The notes under the pieces were generated by a model. It worked only from the letters and a program-made list of their open reading frames with translations. It searched no databases and had not been told where the DNA came from. Made by a program: the position numbers and the translations under genes. 64,000 nt of DNA from Acidobacteriota bacterium (GTDB taxonomy: Bacteria; Acidobacteriota; Blastocatellia; UBA7656), in assembly GCA_040754075.1 (NCBI GenBank), contig JBFMDH010000001.1, positions 62,001-126,000 of the forward strand, written 5' to 3'. Of this stretch, positions 37,276-46,576 are shown in pieces. Positions within the stretch are counted from its first letter, which is position 1. Every line of letters starts with the position of its first letter.

Positions 37276-37403
37276 GTTATCTTCTCCGAAAAATGTTCAC
37301 TGCCGATTTTGCCGACGGAGGTTGCGGCGAGAAGCTAGAAAGACACCCCAATTATCGGGTGAGATGAGAAATTGTCAACAGTTGTCTTTTGCGGTTTAAC
37401 TGG

Positions 37404-37432
37404 TTGTGTAGCGCAAATAATAGCGATAAAAT
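37404..37432 (+). promoter_or_regulatory. candidate promoter upstream of the seven-gene array
   Basis: TTGTGT (37404-37409), a 17-bp spacer and TAAAAT (37427-37432) lie 126 bp before the first gene of the carboxypeptidase-regulatory array. Consensus match only. Confidence 0.35.
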
Positions 37433-37557
37433 TTGCACCCATCGCGGCAGTCGAGCGTTCAAACCCACAAGCCTTTTCCGAAAAAAGGCGACTGAGTTAA
37501 GGTTCACCGAGGTCAGCTAAGAGACCTTGTTCCGAGGTTTCTTAAACGGAGGCAAAA

Positions 37558-39201
37558 ATGAAACCAGCCATATGGATTGCAACCCTGATCGTTGTTTTAT
37601 TGTGTATTGCCCAAAACACCCCTGCCCAATCGAAAGACGCCAAACCGACCGGCTCCATCAGCGGTCAGGTGACAATTGATGGCAAGTCCTTGTCACATTT
37701 CACTGTCGGGTTATTTGCAGGTGTTTTTAGCTCCCGCCAAAATCCATTAATAACAGTGACAACCGATGAAGAAGGACGCTTTCAATTTTCCGGTATCGCG
37801 CGCGGTAATTATCGAATCATTCCACTTACTTCTACCTTCATTGCCGAAAACAACCCCAGACATCCTTGGGAAGCCGGAAAAGATGTCGCCATTAACGACG
37901 GCGAAAGGATTGAAGAGATCAATTTTTCATTAAAGCGTGGCGGCGTAATCACCGGTCGTGTTACGGATGCAAACCAACAACCGATTATTAAAACCTTTGT
38001 CAGCGTTTGGCGATTCGAGGAAAAAAGCAAACAATATCAATCGCCTTTTGTTATCTTCGATTCATCAATCTATGAAACTGATGATCGAGGTATCTATCGG
38101 ATTTACGGATTACCGGCAGGGCAGTATAAAGTTAGCGCGGGTTCTTTGCCCCAGGGCACCGCTGGCATATCCTCGGCTGCCGGTTACATTCGCACGTATC
38201 ATCCCGACGCTACAGATGTCTCAAACGCTAAGGTGATTGAATTGGCTGAGGGGGAAGAGGTATCAGCCGTTGATATAATTGTCGCACTACCCGTGAAAAC
38301 TTATGCACTAACCGGACGCATCATCAACGCCGAAACGGGAAGCCCGGTTGCCGGACAAACCTACGGCATTTTGCCTTTAACCGGGAATGATGCGTCCAAC
38401 AGTTCTCCATACGTGGGTTTGCTCAGCAATGCAAAAGGTGAATTTCGTATAGATAGATTATTGCCCGGTCGTTATGCAATTTTCCTGGTGAATAGCGATA
38501 ACTCCGAATTTTACGCGGAGCGCACCCTGTTTGAAGTGAAAGATGCAGACGTGAAAAACCTTGAAATCAAAGCCTTGCGAGGCGCAAGCATCAGTGGCAC
38601 AGCAGTGGTTGAAGGAACATCTGACCCGAATATTTTAGCGCAACTCCAGAAGCTGCAAGTTGGTTTATCGTTGACGCCGAGACCTTTGGATATACGTTTG
38701 GGAGTGAATCCGATTGCTGTAGACGGCAGTTTTCGCATCAATGGCTTACCTGCCGGTAAAGCCGAAGTTCAGGTGCGCGGCGCTCTGAACGAGAAGGGTT
38801 TCACCCTGATGCGTATCGAACACAATGGGGTTGAGAAGAAAACCATTGAAATTAATAAAGGTGAACAGATAAGCAATGTGCGGTTGGTTTTGGCCTATGG
38901 TACGGGAAACCTTCGTGGACAAATCAAAGTCGAAAATGGCCCATTACCGAAAGAAACCACTTTCCTGGTGCTGGCGGGTCTTAAAGGTGAGGAATCTTTT
39001 AACCCGCGTTGGCAAGCGTGGGCTGATGCGCGCGGCTTCTTCGTCCTTAACGGAATGCCGACGGGTGAATATGAGATAAGAATTGTGCCCCGACAATCTG
39101 ATGTACGAATGCGAACCTTAGAGGAAGTTGTGAGAATCGTGGGCGGCGAGGAAACTCAATATACCTTCACTTTTGACGTATCTAAGCAATTGGTGAAATG
39201 A
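37558..39201 (+). CDS. carboxypeptidase-regulatory-like exported protein 1 (subfamily A)
   Basis: This 547-residue protein has a signal peptide (about 1-24) and about six beta-sandwich repeats of the CarboxypepD_reg type. These are recognised by GSISGQVTID, GGVITGRVTDANQQP, TDDRGIYRIYGLPAGQYKV, NAKGEFRIDRLLPGRYAI and RGASISGTAVVEGT. There is no catalytic peptidase domain. Such folds are binding or structural modules at the cell surface or in TonB-linked proteins. No C-terminal anchor is seen. GGAGG precedes the ATG. It is first of seven adjacent paralogues, and its stop lies about 48 bases before the next start. Confidence 0.85.
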   Translation: MKPAIWIATLIVVLLCIAQNTPAQSKDAKPTGSISGQVTIDGKSLSHFTVGLFAGVFSSRQNPLITVTTDEEGRFQFSGIARGNYRIIPLTSTFIAENNPRHPWEAGKDVAINDGERIEEINFSLKRGGVITGRVTDANQQPIIKTFVSVWRFEEKSKQYQSPFVIFDSSIYETDDRGIYRIYGLPAGQYKVSAGSLPQGTAGISSAAGYIRTYHPDATDVSNAKVIELAEGEEVSAVDIIVALPVKTYALTGRIINAETGSPVAGQTYGILPLTGNDASNSSPYVGLLSNAKGEFRIDRLLPGRYAIFLVNSDNSEFYAERTLFEVKDADVKNLEIKALRGASISGTAVVEGTSDPNILAQLQKLQVGLSLTPRPLDIRLGVNPIAVDGSFRINGLPAGKAEVQVRGALNEKGFTLMRIEHNGVEKKTIEINKGEQISNVRLVLAYGTGNLRGQIKVENGPLPKETTFLVLAGLKGEESFNPRWQAWADARGFFVLNGMPTGEYEIRIVPRQSDVRMRTLEEVVRIVGGEETQYTFTFDVSKQLVK

Positions 39202-39248
39202 AATCCTCTAAAAAATTGCTCCTGCAATTTTGCGATAGGAGATACCAG

Positions 39249-40919
39249 ATGACCATTTTCAAACGAATTTTGCTTATCGAACTATTCTTCATTGTTAGTG
39301 TGGCATTGGCATATTCACAAGTGTCACAACGTGAAACGAAACCTGTCGCAACCGGTTCCATCAGCGGTCAGGTGACAATTGATGGTAAACCGCAGGCAAA
39401 CGTGATGGTGGTTTTGCAACCCGCCAATTCTTCATCCTCACAGGCATTCATCAGAACCCAAACAGATAGTGAAGGGCGTTATCGTTTCTTGAATGTTGCG
39501 GCAGGCTCCTACGCCTTAGGCAACATTACGCCGGGATTCATTTCCAGCGACTCTGTGAACGTGAATCAAGGTAAGCGCCTCATCCTTGATGAAGGCGAAG
39601 CCATTGAAGGGATGGATATTTCATTAAAGCGCGGCGCTACGATTACGGGACGCATCGTGGATGCCAATCAACAGCCGATTATTGAAACAGTGGTCTCCTT
39701 ACTACGAATCAATGAGCGTAGTCGCGCTACTCAATATTACTGGACATATAACAATAACAATCCCTTTGCTCATCACACGGACGACCGGGGCATCTACCGC
39801 ATTTATGGGTTGCCCTCTGGTCGTTACAAAGTAAGCGTCGGACGCGCGGTGAATGATGGTTCTCTCAGATTCGAGCAGGGAGGTAATTATCAAAAGACTT
39901 TTTATCCCAGTGTGACCGACGAATCGCGCGCTCAAATCGTTGAAGTCAAAGCGGGCGAAGAGGTCGCAGGAATTGACATCACCGTGGGCGCAGTTTTGAA
40001 AACCTATTCAGCAACCGGTCGCATCATTGATGTCGCAACCGGCAAACCACTGGCAAATATCGCTTATGGTGTGGGCGGGATGACAGATAGACAGACACTC
40101 AGCGGGGCTGCGTATGGCGGAATTCGCTCGAATGCTCAGGGTGAATTTCAACTGGACGGATTATCGCCCGGTCATTATGCGGTGATGGTCTGGAATGACG
40201 GTACACTCGAAGGGTTTGCCGAACCGGTGCTTATTGAAATCGCCGACCGCAATGTAAGCGGGTTAGAACTGCGCGTGCATCGCGGTGCCAGCATCAGCGG
40301 CGTCGTTGTGGTTGAAGGCACCAACGATCCGGCAATTCTTGGGCTTTTGCAAAGCATCTGGCTGCGAGTATCGGTAACGCCCCCGGCGTTGGATTCATTC
40401 GGTTCCAAAATTCCGACAATTAATGCTGATGGCAGTTTTCGCATCAGCGGACTTCGCGCCGGTAAAGCGCAAATCATTGCTACTTCGATTCAACGGGATT
40501 CAAAGCTCTTTCTTTCGCGCATTGAACAAAACGGCATACCGCAAAAAGAGTTTGACCTCAAAGCTGGCGAACAGATCACCGGTGTGCGGTTGATTTTTGT
40601 TTATGGAAACGGGGTGATTCGCGGACAACTGCAATTTGAAAACGGCGCAATGCCCGAAGGCGCGCGTTATGTGGTTTATGTGAAGCCGCTCAATCCATTG
40701 GTAAAAACCAACTTCATATCGGCTGAGGTGAGTGGGAGTGGAAAATTCATCTTTGAAGCGTTGCCACCGGGCGAGTATGAACTGGAACTGCAAAACGTTT
40801 CACCAAATCAACCCAGACCCTCGCAGTCGATTAAGAAAAATGTGACGGTCACTAACGACGCGGAAACTTCAGTCATCTTCACGCCCGACGCCAAAGTGAA
40901 TGAGGACAGAGAAGAATAA
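39249..40919 (+). CDS. carboxypeptidase-regulatory-like exported protein 2 (subfamily A)
   Basis: This encodes about 556 residues. It has a signal peptide ending LAYSQ and the same repeat order as gene 1 (GSISGQVTIDGKPQANV, GATITGRIVDANQQP, TDDRGIYRIYGLPSGRYKV, RGASISGVVVVEGT). The tail pattern VTVTNDAETSVIF recurs in gene 3. The start is set by TAGGAG at 39237-39242; an in-frame ATG at 39198 overlaps the preceding stop and would hide the signal peptide. Its ligand and binding role are unknown. Closest relatives are the neighbours on both sides. Confidence 0.83.
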   Translation: MTIFKRILLIELFFIVSVALAYSQVSQRETKPVATGSISGQVTIDGKPQANVMVVLQPANSSSSQAFIRTQTDSEGRYRFLNVAAGSYALGNITPGFISSDSVNVNQGKRLILDEGEAIEGMDISLKRGATITGRIVDANQQPIIETVVSLLRINERSRATQYYWTYNNNNPFAHHTDDRGIYRIYGLPSGRYKVSVGRAVNDGSLRFEQGGNYQKTFYPSVTDESRAQIVEVKAGEEVAGIDITVGAVLKTYSATGRIIDVATGKPLANIAYGVGGMTDRQTLSGAAYGGIRSNAQGEFQLDGLSPGHYAVMVWNDGTLEGFAEPVLIEIADRNVSGLELRVHRGASISGVVVVEGTNDPAILGLLQSIWLRVSVTPPALDSFGSKIPTINADGSFRISGLRAGKAQIIATSIQRDSKLFLSRIEQNGIPQKEFDLKAGEQITGVRLIFVYGNGVIRGQLQFENGAMPEGARYVVYVKPLNPLVKTNFISAEVSGSGKFIFEALPPGEYELELQNVSPNQPRPSQSIKKNVTVTNDAETSVIFTPDAKVNEDREE

Positions 40920-40971
40920 CCCCAACCATCATGCGATAGGCGCATCGCGAAACTTATCAACGGAGGTTTCA

Positions 40972-42627
40972 ATGCATTACCTGAATCGAATACTTTCTTC
41001 ATTGCTCATCGCCTTTTCATTAGCAGTATCGACGCACGCTTTACAAAGCGGCACAAAACCCGCAGGCACAGGTTCGCTTGCCGGGCGCGTGCTTATTGAT
41101 GGCAAACCGCAGGCTAATGTCACAGTCGTATTGCAACAGGGGCGCAGGCGCATGACCACGCTGATTCCCGAAATGAAGACGACGACAGACTCGGAAGGGA
41201 ACTTCAAAATTGAAAAGGTTCCGGCAAACGATTATCTGTTGAATGCGCTGACGCCGGGTTTTGTCAATCCCGCTGAATTAGGCAGTATTTTGCCTGAAAA
41301 AGGCAGACCTGTGGTGATTAATGCGGGCGAAGAGTTGACCGGAATTGAAATCGCATTAAAGCGCGGCGCGGTCATTACAGGACGTGTAGTGGACGGGAAC
41401 CATCAACCACTGATTGAGGCCTGGCTTCAATTGTATAAGCTGGATGAAAAAGGCGAAGCTCAATATTTTTACATTAATAATCCGCGAATGTTGCTAACCG
41501 ATGATCGGGGAGAATATCGCCTTTATGGATTGCCTGCCGGTCGTTACAAAATCGGACTTGGCGCCAAACCGGGTATGACAGCCGCGACCAGGTATGGCGT
41601 AAATCTTTATCAGTTGACCTATCACCCTGATACAACCGATGTGATGAAAGCTGAGATTATCGAACTTGGCGATGGCGAAGAAGCGACCAACATTGACATT
41701 AAACTGAGCCACAAGCTGAAAACTTATACTGCAAGCGGACGCATCATTGATGCGGCGACCGGTAAGCCTGTAGCCAATGTGCAATATTTTTGTGGCTTGG
41801 TACGTCCAACCGGTGAGTATGGCGGCATGGTAAGCCCGGCGATGAACCCCACCGGCAGAGGTGAAATGTTTTTTGAAGGCTTAACTCCCGGCAGATATGC
41901 CGCAATGATACTCAATACAAACGATAGTGAAACATATGCTGAGGCTGCGCCATTTGATATTAAGGATGAAGATGTTCAGGGACTTGAATTAAAAATTTAT
42001 CGCGGCGCTAGCATCAGCGGTGCGGTAGTAGTCGAAGGAACGGATGACCCGCAAATTCTCGCGCTCGCGCAACAGGCGCGAATTTGGCAACGAACAAAGA
42101 ATACTGATCCCACGCCGTCAATCTGGCATCCTCGCCCAATTGCCGCTGACGGCAGTTTCAAACTTATCGGTTTACGTCCGGGAAAGATTGAGATTGGCGC
42201 TGACAGCCCGTTTAACAATAAGCGAATCGCTTATGTGCGAACCGAGCATAATGGCGTTGAGGTGAAAGAGTTTGATGTCAAAGCCGGCGAACAAATCACC
42301 GGCATTCGCATCGTGATGGTTTATGCGACGGGCGTGATTCGCGGCACCGTGAAAGTTGAAAACGGCAGCCTGGCTGAAAACGCGCGACTCTGGGCAATGA
42401 TTCGTCGCGCCGGAGAAACGAAAACTCGTTCAATGACAGAAGTGGATGCGCGCGGGCGGTTTGTCATCGAAGGTTTGGTTGCGGGTGAATACGAAATCCT
42501 GCTGTATGGCGATAACGGCAATAAACCGCTTCCACGGGGAATCAAACAAACCGTCACCGTGACCAACGACGCGGAAACGCCGGTCACGTTGGTCATCAAC
42601 CTTGAAGCCAAAAATCAGGATAAATAG
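40972..42627 (+). CDS. carboxypeptidase-regulatory-like exported protein 3 (subfamily A)
   Basis: This encodes about 551 residues. The signal peptide (LLIAFSLAVSTHALQ) is followed by GSLAGRVLIDGKPQANVTVVLQQ, GAVITGRVVDGNHQP, TDDRGEYRLYGLPAGRYKI and RGASISGAVVVEGT. It ends EAKNQDK, close to the end of gene 6 (KAKNQDN). GGAGG directly before ATG 40972 decides the start; an upstream in-frame ATG at 40900 lies inside gene 2. It is the third member of the array. No enzyme motif. Confidence 0.83.
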   Translation: MHYLNRILSSLLIAFSLAVSTHALQSGTKPAGTGSLAGRVLIDGKPQANVTVVLQQGRRRMTTLIPEMKTTTDSEGNFKIEKVPANDYLLNALTPGFVNPAELGSILPEKGRPVVINAGEELTGIEIALKRGAVITGRVVDGNHQPLIEAWLQLYKLDEKGEAQYFYINNPRMLLTDDRGEYRLYGLPAGRYKIGLGAKPGMTAATRYGVNLYQLTYHPDTTDVMKAEIIELGDGEEATNIDIKLSHKLKTYTASGRIIDAATGKPVANVQYFCGLVRPTGEYGGMVSPAMNPTGRGEMFFEGLTPGRYAAMILNTNDSETYAEAAPFDIKDEDVQGLELKIYRGASISGAVVVEGTDDPQILALAQQARIWQRTKNTDPTPSIWHPRPIAADGSFKLIGLRPGKIEIGADSPFNNKRIAYVRTEHNGVEVKEFDVKAGEQITGIRIVMVYATGVIRGTVKVENGSLAENARLWAMIRRAGETKTRSMTEVDARGRFVIEGLVAGEYEILLYGDNGNKPLPRGIKQTVTVTNDAETPVTLVINLEAKNQDK

Positions 42628-42705
42628 ATTTGTGAATGGAAATTTATTCGCACACATTAACAAGAAAAAACGTCTGGTGAATTTATCAACCTTGAAGGAG
42701 AGACG

Positions 42706-44529
42706 ATGAAAAAAATTATTGCACCCGGGCTTTTGAGTATTTTGTTGGTTATTGCGGCTTTCGCTCAACAACCTTCTGCAAATCCATCGACGACTACCCA
42801 GGTCAAAAAAGCTGCCGCAGAGCAACGCCAGTCGCAAGCCCGGCGCGGTTCAATCTCCGGGCGCGTAGTCAGTGACAGCGGACAACCGCTCGCGCACATT
42901 GCGGTGACAGTTTCGGCAATGGGAAACCGCGCGCAAATGAATCAACGCAATCTCGGCACCGACGAAGAGGGCAGATTTCAAGCCGATGATTTATCGGCAG
43001 CAACCTATCAGGTTTCGCCTTTCGCGCCGGGTTATATCCTTGCCAATCAGAGAAACGAAGTGACAGTTTATCGCCTCGGCGACAGCGTGACCTTTACGAT
43101 GACCAAGGGCGGCGTGATAACCGGCATGGTCAAGAGTGCAACGGGCGAACCGGTCATCAATGTTTCAGTGCGCGCCATCCGCGTCAAAGATGCCGAAGGC
43201 AAAGCGATTCGTTCTGCCAATATCAGAGTTGAACGCCTGACCGATGACCGGGGCATCTATCGTTTGTACGGACTGGAATCGGGAACTTATATCGTTATGG
43301 CGGGCGGCAACGGTTTTTATAGCGGCGGTTATGACAAATATTCCGAAGACATTCCCACTTATCATCCGTCATCGACCCGCGACACCGCGAATGAAATTCT
43401 GGTGACCAGGGGGCAGGAAGTATCGAGCATCGACATTGCCTATCGCGGCGAAAAAGGCAAGGTCATCAGCGGCAGCGTTGCCAATCATCCCAATCTCGCT
43501 CCCAATTATGCCATCGGAGTGATGCTGATAAACGCCATCACCGGCGTTCAGGAAGCCACCGCCTCTGCCAGTACGCGCTCGGACAGTAGTCGCAGTTTCA
43601 GCTTTTTCGGTATAAGCGACGGCGAATATCTCGTCAAAGCCATGTATGTTCCATTCAATGATGAAAAGAATACGATGGCATCAGCGGCAAAACGCATCGT
43701 AGTTAAAGGCGGCGATGTGACCGGTGTTGAACTGGCGCTTGCGCCGCTCGCTTCGATTTCAGGTCGCATCATTTTTGAACCGCTTACAGATGAAGCGGCA
43801 AAGAAAAAATGTGAGCCTGCCAAAGACACATCTCTGGAAGAGGCGCTGATTTTTATTCGTCGCGATGACCAAGCCGAAACGCCGCAACTGCCATTTAATC
43901 CACCTTCGCAATTTTCCGGCGATGAAAAGGGGGAATTCACGCTCTATCGGTTTGAAGCCGGACGCTATCGTTTGTCGGCGAATTTACCGAGCGATACCTG
44001 GTATGTAAAATCCATCGGTTTCCCTAAGACTGCGAAACCCAACCAACCCGCTTCGCGAAATGCTCAACTAAGCGATGTTGCAACCAGAGGCTTGAATCTG
44101 AAAGCCGGTGAGCGCATCAGCGATTTGACCATCACCATCAACGAAGGCGCGGCAAGCCTGAGCGGTAAAGTGAGTGCTCCCTCAGAGCGCGACGCGCTGC
44201 CAGCGAACCTGCGGGTCTATCTGGTGCCTGCGGAACGCGAACGCGCAAACGACGCACTGCGTTTCGTTCAAGCTCAGGTGCAAAGCGACGGAAAATTTTC
44301 TTTGACAAACCTTGCGCCCGGCAAATACTGGATAGTCACGCGCATTGCGAGCGATGATGAGTTGACGGATAACGCGCCGCGTCCGCTGTATTGGGACATA
44401 GACGGGCGCAATCAGTTGCGCAAAGAAGCCGAAGCCGCAAATATCGTAGTTGAATTGCAAACGTGCCAGCGCCTTGCGGATTATGGGTTGCGCTATACGC
44501 CGCCCAAACCGGCAACGAAAAAGCTGTAA
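42706..44529 (+). CDS. carboxypeptidase-regulatory-like exported protein 4 (subfamily B)
   Basis: This 607-residue protein has a signal peptide ending AAFAQ and a basic linker. The repeats begin GSISGRVVSDSGQPLAHI, GGVITGMVKSATGEPV and TDDRGIYRLYGLESGTYIV. A segment GGNGFYSGGYDKYSEDIPTY is shared with gene 7. The C-terminus carries LTNLAPGKYWIV and VVELQTCQRLADYGL, again as in gene 7 and unlike genes 1-3, 5 and 6. AAGGAGA precedes the start. It defines the second subfamily of the array and is separated from gene 3 by 78 bp. Confidence 0.83.
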   Translation: MKKIIAPGLLSILLVIAAFAQQPSANPSTTTQVKKAAAEQRQSQARRGSISGRVVSDSGQPLAHIAVTVSAMGNRAQMNQRNLGTDEEGRFQADDLSAATYQVSPFAPGYILANQRNEVTVYRLGDSVTFTMTKGGVITGMVKSATGEPVINVSVRAIRVKDAEGKAIRSANIRVERLTDDRGIYRLYGLESGTYIVMAGGNGFYSGGYDKYSEDIPTYHPSSTRDTANEILVTRGQEVSSIDIAYRGEKGKVISGSVANHPNLAPNYAIGVMLINAITGVQEATASASTRSDSSRSFSFFGISDGEYLVKAMYVPFNDEKNTMASAAKRIVVKGGDVTGVELALAPLASISGRIIFEPLTDEAAKKKCEPAKDTSLEEALIFIRRDDQAETPQLPFNPPSQFSGDEKGEFTLYRFEAGRYRLSANLPSDTWYVKSIGFPKTAKPNQPASRNAQLSDVATRGLNLKAGERISDLTITINEGAASLSGKVSAPSERDALPANLRVYLVPAERERANDALRFVQAQVQSDGKFSLTNLAPGKYWIVTRIASDDELTDNAPRPLYWDIDGRNQLRKEAEAANIVVELQTCQRLADYGLRYTPPKPATKKL

Positions 44530-44618
44530 AAAATCAAAAATTGATTTCAATGAATGAAACATTAGCGGTTTAATTTAATGAGCGAGAGAATGGTGGTTGA
44601 ATTCATGTTGGAGGATTT

Positions 44619-46517
44619 ATGCCGATGGTAAAACGTATTTTTCTGGTCATCTCTTTGAGCCTCGTGACGATGCTTGCTCAGCCTCGACAAACGCTTTCGC
44701 AAGACAGCGGCACAGGCGTGATTGCCGGACGTGTAACCGTCAACGGGGTTCCGGCGCGTGGCGTTCAGGTGATGGCGTTTTATGAAGGCGATGGTAAACA
44801 AGACGAACAACTGTTCGGCAAGATGATGTCGCAAATTTTATTTGGCAATGGCGGCGATTTCGTTTTCAAATCGGTAACCGATACCAACGGGCAATTTCGC
44901 TTTTCGGGAATGAAGTCCGGCAAGTATGAAGTTCGCGTCTTTGCCCCTGCGATGATTGGCACTAAAACCACGAATCCGCCGCCTCCGGCAAAAGGTGATG
45001 ATGAGAAAAAAATTGCCAATGCTAAAAAAAATGACGAAGACGAAGACGAAGATGATGACGAGGAAAGCCCCGAAGCCATCGCCGCTAAATTTAAAACCGA
45101 AACCAACGACAGCGCGCGAAAGGAATTGAAACTCGGCGAAGGTGAAACCGTTGATAATCTCGAATTTTCCATCACGCGCGGCGGCGTCATTACCGGCAGA
45201 GTGACATTTATGGATGGTCGTCCGGTGATTGGTGAAGTCGTGCGTCTGGTGTCGCAAAAAGAATTTGATGGCAAAAATGAGTACGCGCTTTCATTCGGCG
45301 CAGAGATGTTTGGCGAACAATTCATGACCGATGACCGGGGCGTCTATCGCATTTTCGGGGTGCCGGATGGTCGCTACAAAATCGCTGTGGCGTTTAATGG
45401 TGGCGGTTCGATTTTTACCGAACGCTTTGCCGAAAGACGCAACCGCCACCAGACGACCTACTATCCGGGCACCACAGATGAAGCGACCAGCGGCATCGTT
45501 GAAGTTCGTGGCAGCGGCGAAGTTCCCAACATCGATATTAAAATCGGCGCACCGGCAAAAGCTTATATGGTTGCCGGACGGGTGATTGATGCGGAAACCG
45601 GCAAAGCGATTCCGGGCATAGTCATTCGCTGCACTGCAATCAATGCCGAAGCCCGTTCGCAAGGCAAAAGCGCGCCGACAAATGCGCGCGGGCAATTCAC
45701 CATTGAAGGGCTGACGAGCGGCGACTATTCGGCGATGATTGCAGCGGAATTAATGGAAGACCGCGAATTTTATGGCGATGCGACAAGGTTTGCAGTTAAA
45801 GACGCAAACTTCACCAATCTGGAAATCAAACTCTATAGAGGATTGACGGTGAGCGGCACAGTGGTCGTTGAGGGCGCAGGCAGCGCCAACGTCACTGTCG
45901 GGCTTGCCGGACAATACGTTTCCGCGACCAGTTGGGAAGACCGGCAGGGCGAACGCCAGGAAGGGATGCTCTATACCCATGCCAGTTCCGACATTAAGGC
46001 GGACGGCAGTTTCATCTTAAAAGGATTAAGACCCGGCAAAGCGCGCATCGGTGTGATCAAGTTGTCGGAAGGTTCAGGCGGATATGCGCTGAAACGGGTC
46101 GAGCGTAGCGGCGTAGACATTACCGCCGGATTTGATTTGAGGCGCGGCGATGTGATTAACGATGTGCGCATCGTTGTCGCTATGGCAAACTGCACCATCA
46201 ACGGTAAAGTCCATTTTCAAGGCGGCACGCCACCCGCAGGAACTTATATCTATGCCGTTGTTCGCAAGCCCGGCGCAAAGGATGGTGAAGACGATGATGA
46301 CGGATTTGATGCCCGCAGCAGCAATACGATGGTCAACAAAGATGGCACTTTTAAGCTGGAAGGCTTAACGCCAGGGCAATACGAATTGGTGGTCATCGCG
46401 ACAATGGGTGGCGATGAAAAAGAGGGCGATTTAAAACGGCGCGAGAGCAAACAGCTCATCAACCTCGTCGAAGGCCAAACCCTCGATGTTGAATTGTCTC
46501 TGGATGTGAGCAATTGA
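44619..46517 (+). CDS. carboxypeptidase-regulatory-like exported protein 5 with acidic insert (subfamily A)
   Basis: This encodes 632 residues. A signal peptide (LVTMLAQPRQTLS) precedes GVIAGRVTVNGVPARGVQV. After the first repeat an acidic low-complexity insert rich in Asp/Glu (KKNDEDEDEDDDEESP, about residues 135-150) is unique to this member. The remaining repeats are as in subfamily A: GGVITGRVTFMDGRPVIGEV, TDDRGVYRIFGVPDGRYKI, RGLTVSGTVVVEGA. GGAGG precedes the ATG. It lies 89 bp after gene 4. The acidic stretch could bind a cation, but that is only a guess. Confidence 0.83.
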   Translation: MPMVKRIFLVISLSLVTMLAQPRQTLSQDSGTGVIAGRVTVNGVPARGVQVMAFYEGDGKQDEQLFGKMMSQILFGNGGDFVFKSVTDTNGQFRFSGMKSGKYEVRVFAPAMIGTKTTNPPPPAKGDDEKKIANAKKNDEDEDEDDDEESPEAIAAKFKTETNDSARKELKLGEGETVDNLEFSITRGGVITGRVTFMDGRPVIGEVVRLVSQKEFDGKNEYALSFGAEMFGEQFMTDDRGVYRIFGVPDGRYKIAVAFNGGGSIFTERFAERRNRHQTTYYPGTTDEATSGIVEVRGSGEVPNIDIKIGAPAKAYMVAGRVIDAETGKAIPGIVIRCTAINAEARSQGKSAPTNARGQFTIEGLTSGDYSAMIAAELMEDREFYGDATRFAVKDANFTNLEIKLYRGLTVSGTVVVEGAGSANVTVGLAGQYVSATSWEDRQGERQEGMLYTHASSDIKADGSFILKGLRPGKARIGVIKLSEGSGGYALKRVERSGVDITAGFDLRRGDVINDVRIVVAMANCTINGKVHFQGGTPPAGTYIYAVVRKPGAKDGEDDDDGFDARSSNTMVNKDGTFKLEGLTPGQYELVVIATMGGDEKEGDLKRRESKQLINLVEGQTLDVELSLDVSN

Positions 46518-46576
46518 GTCGAAAACAAAGCGAAGCTATCTGTTAATCACCAACAACCATTCGGACATAGATAAAT

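Noticed and set aside
45001-45100. Possible repeat array from the GAA/GAC-rich stretch
   Set aside because: It encodes the acidic insert in frame; no spacer structure as in CRISPR.
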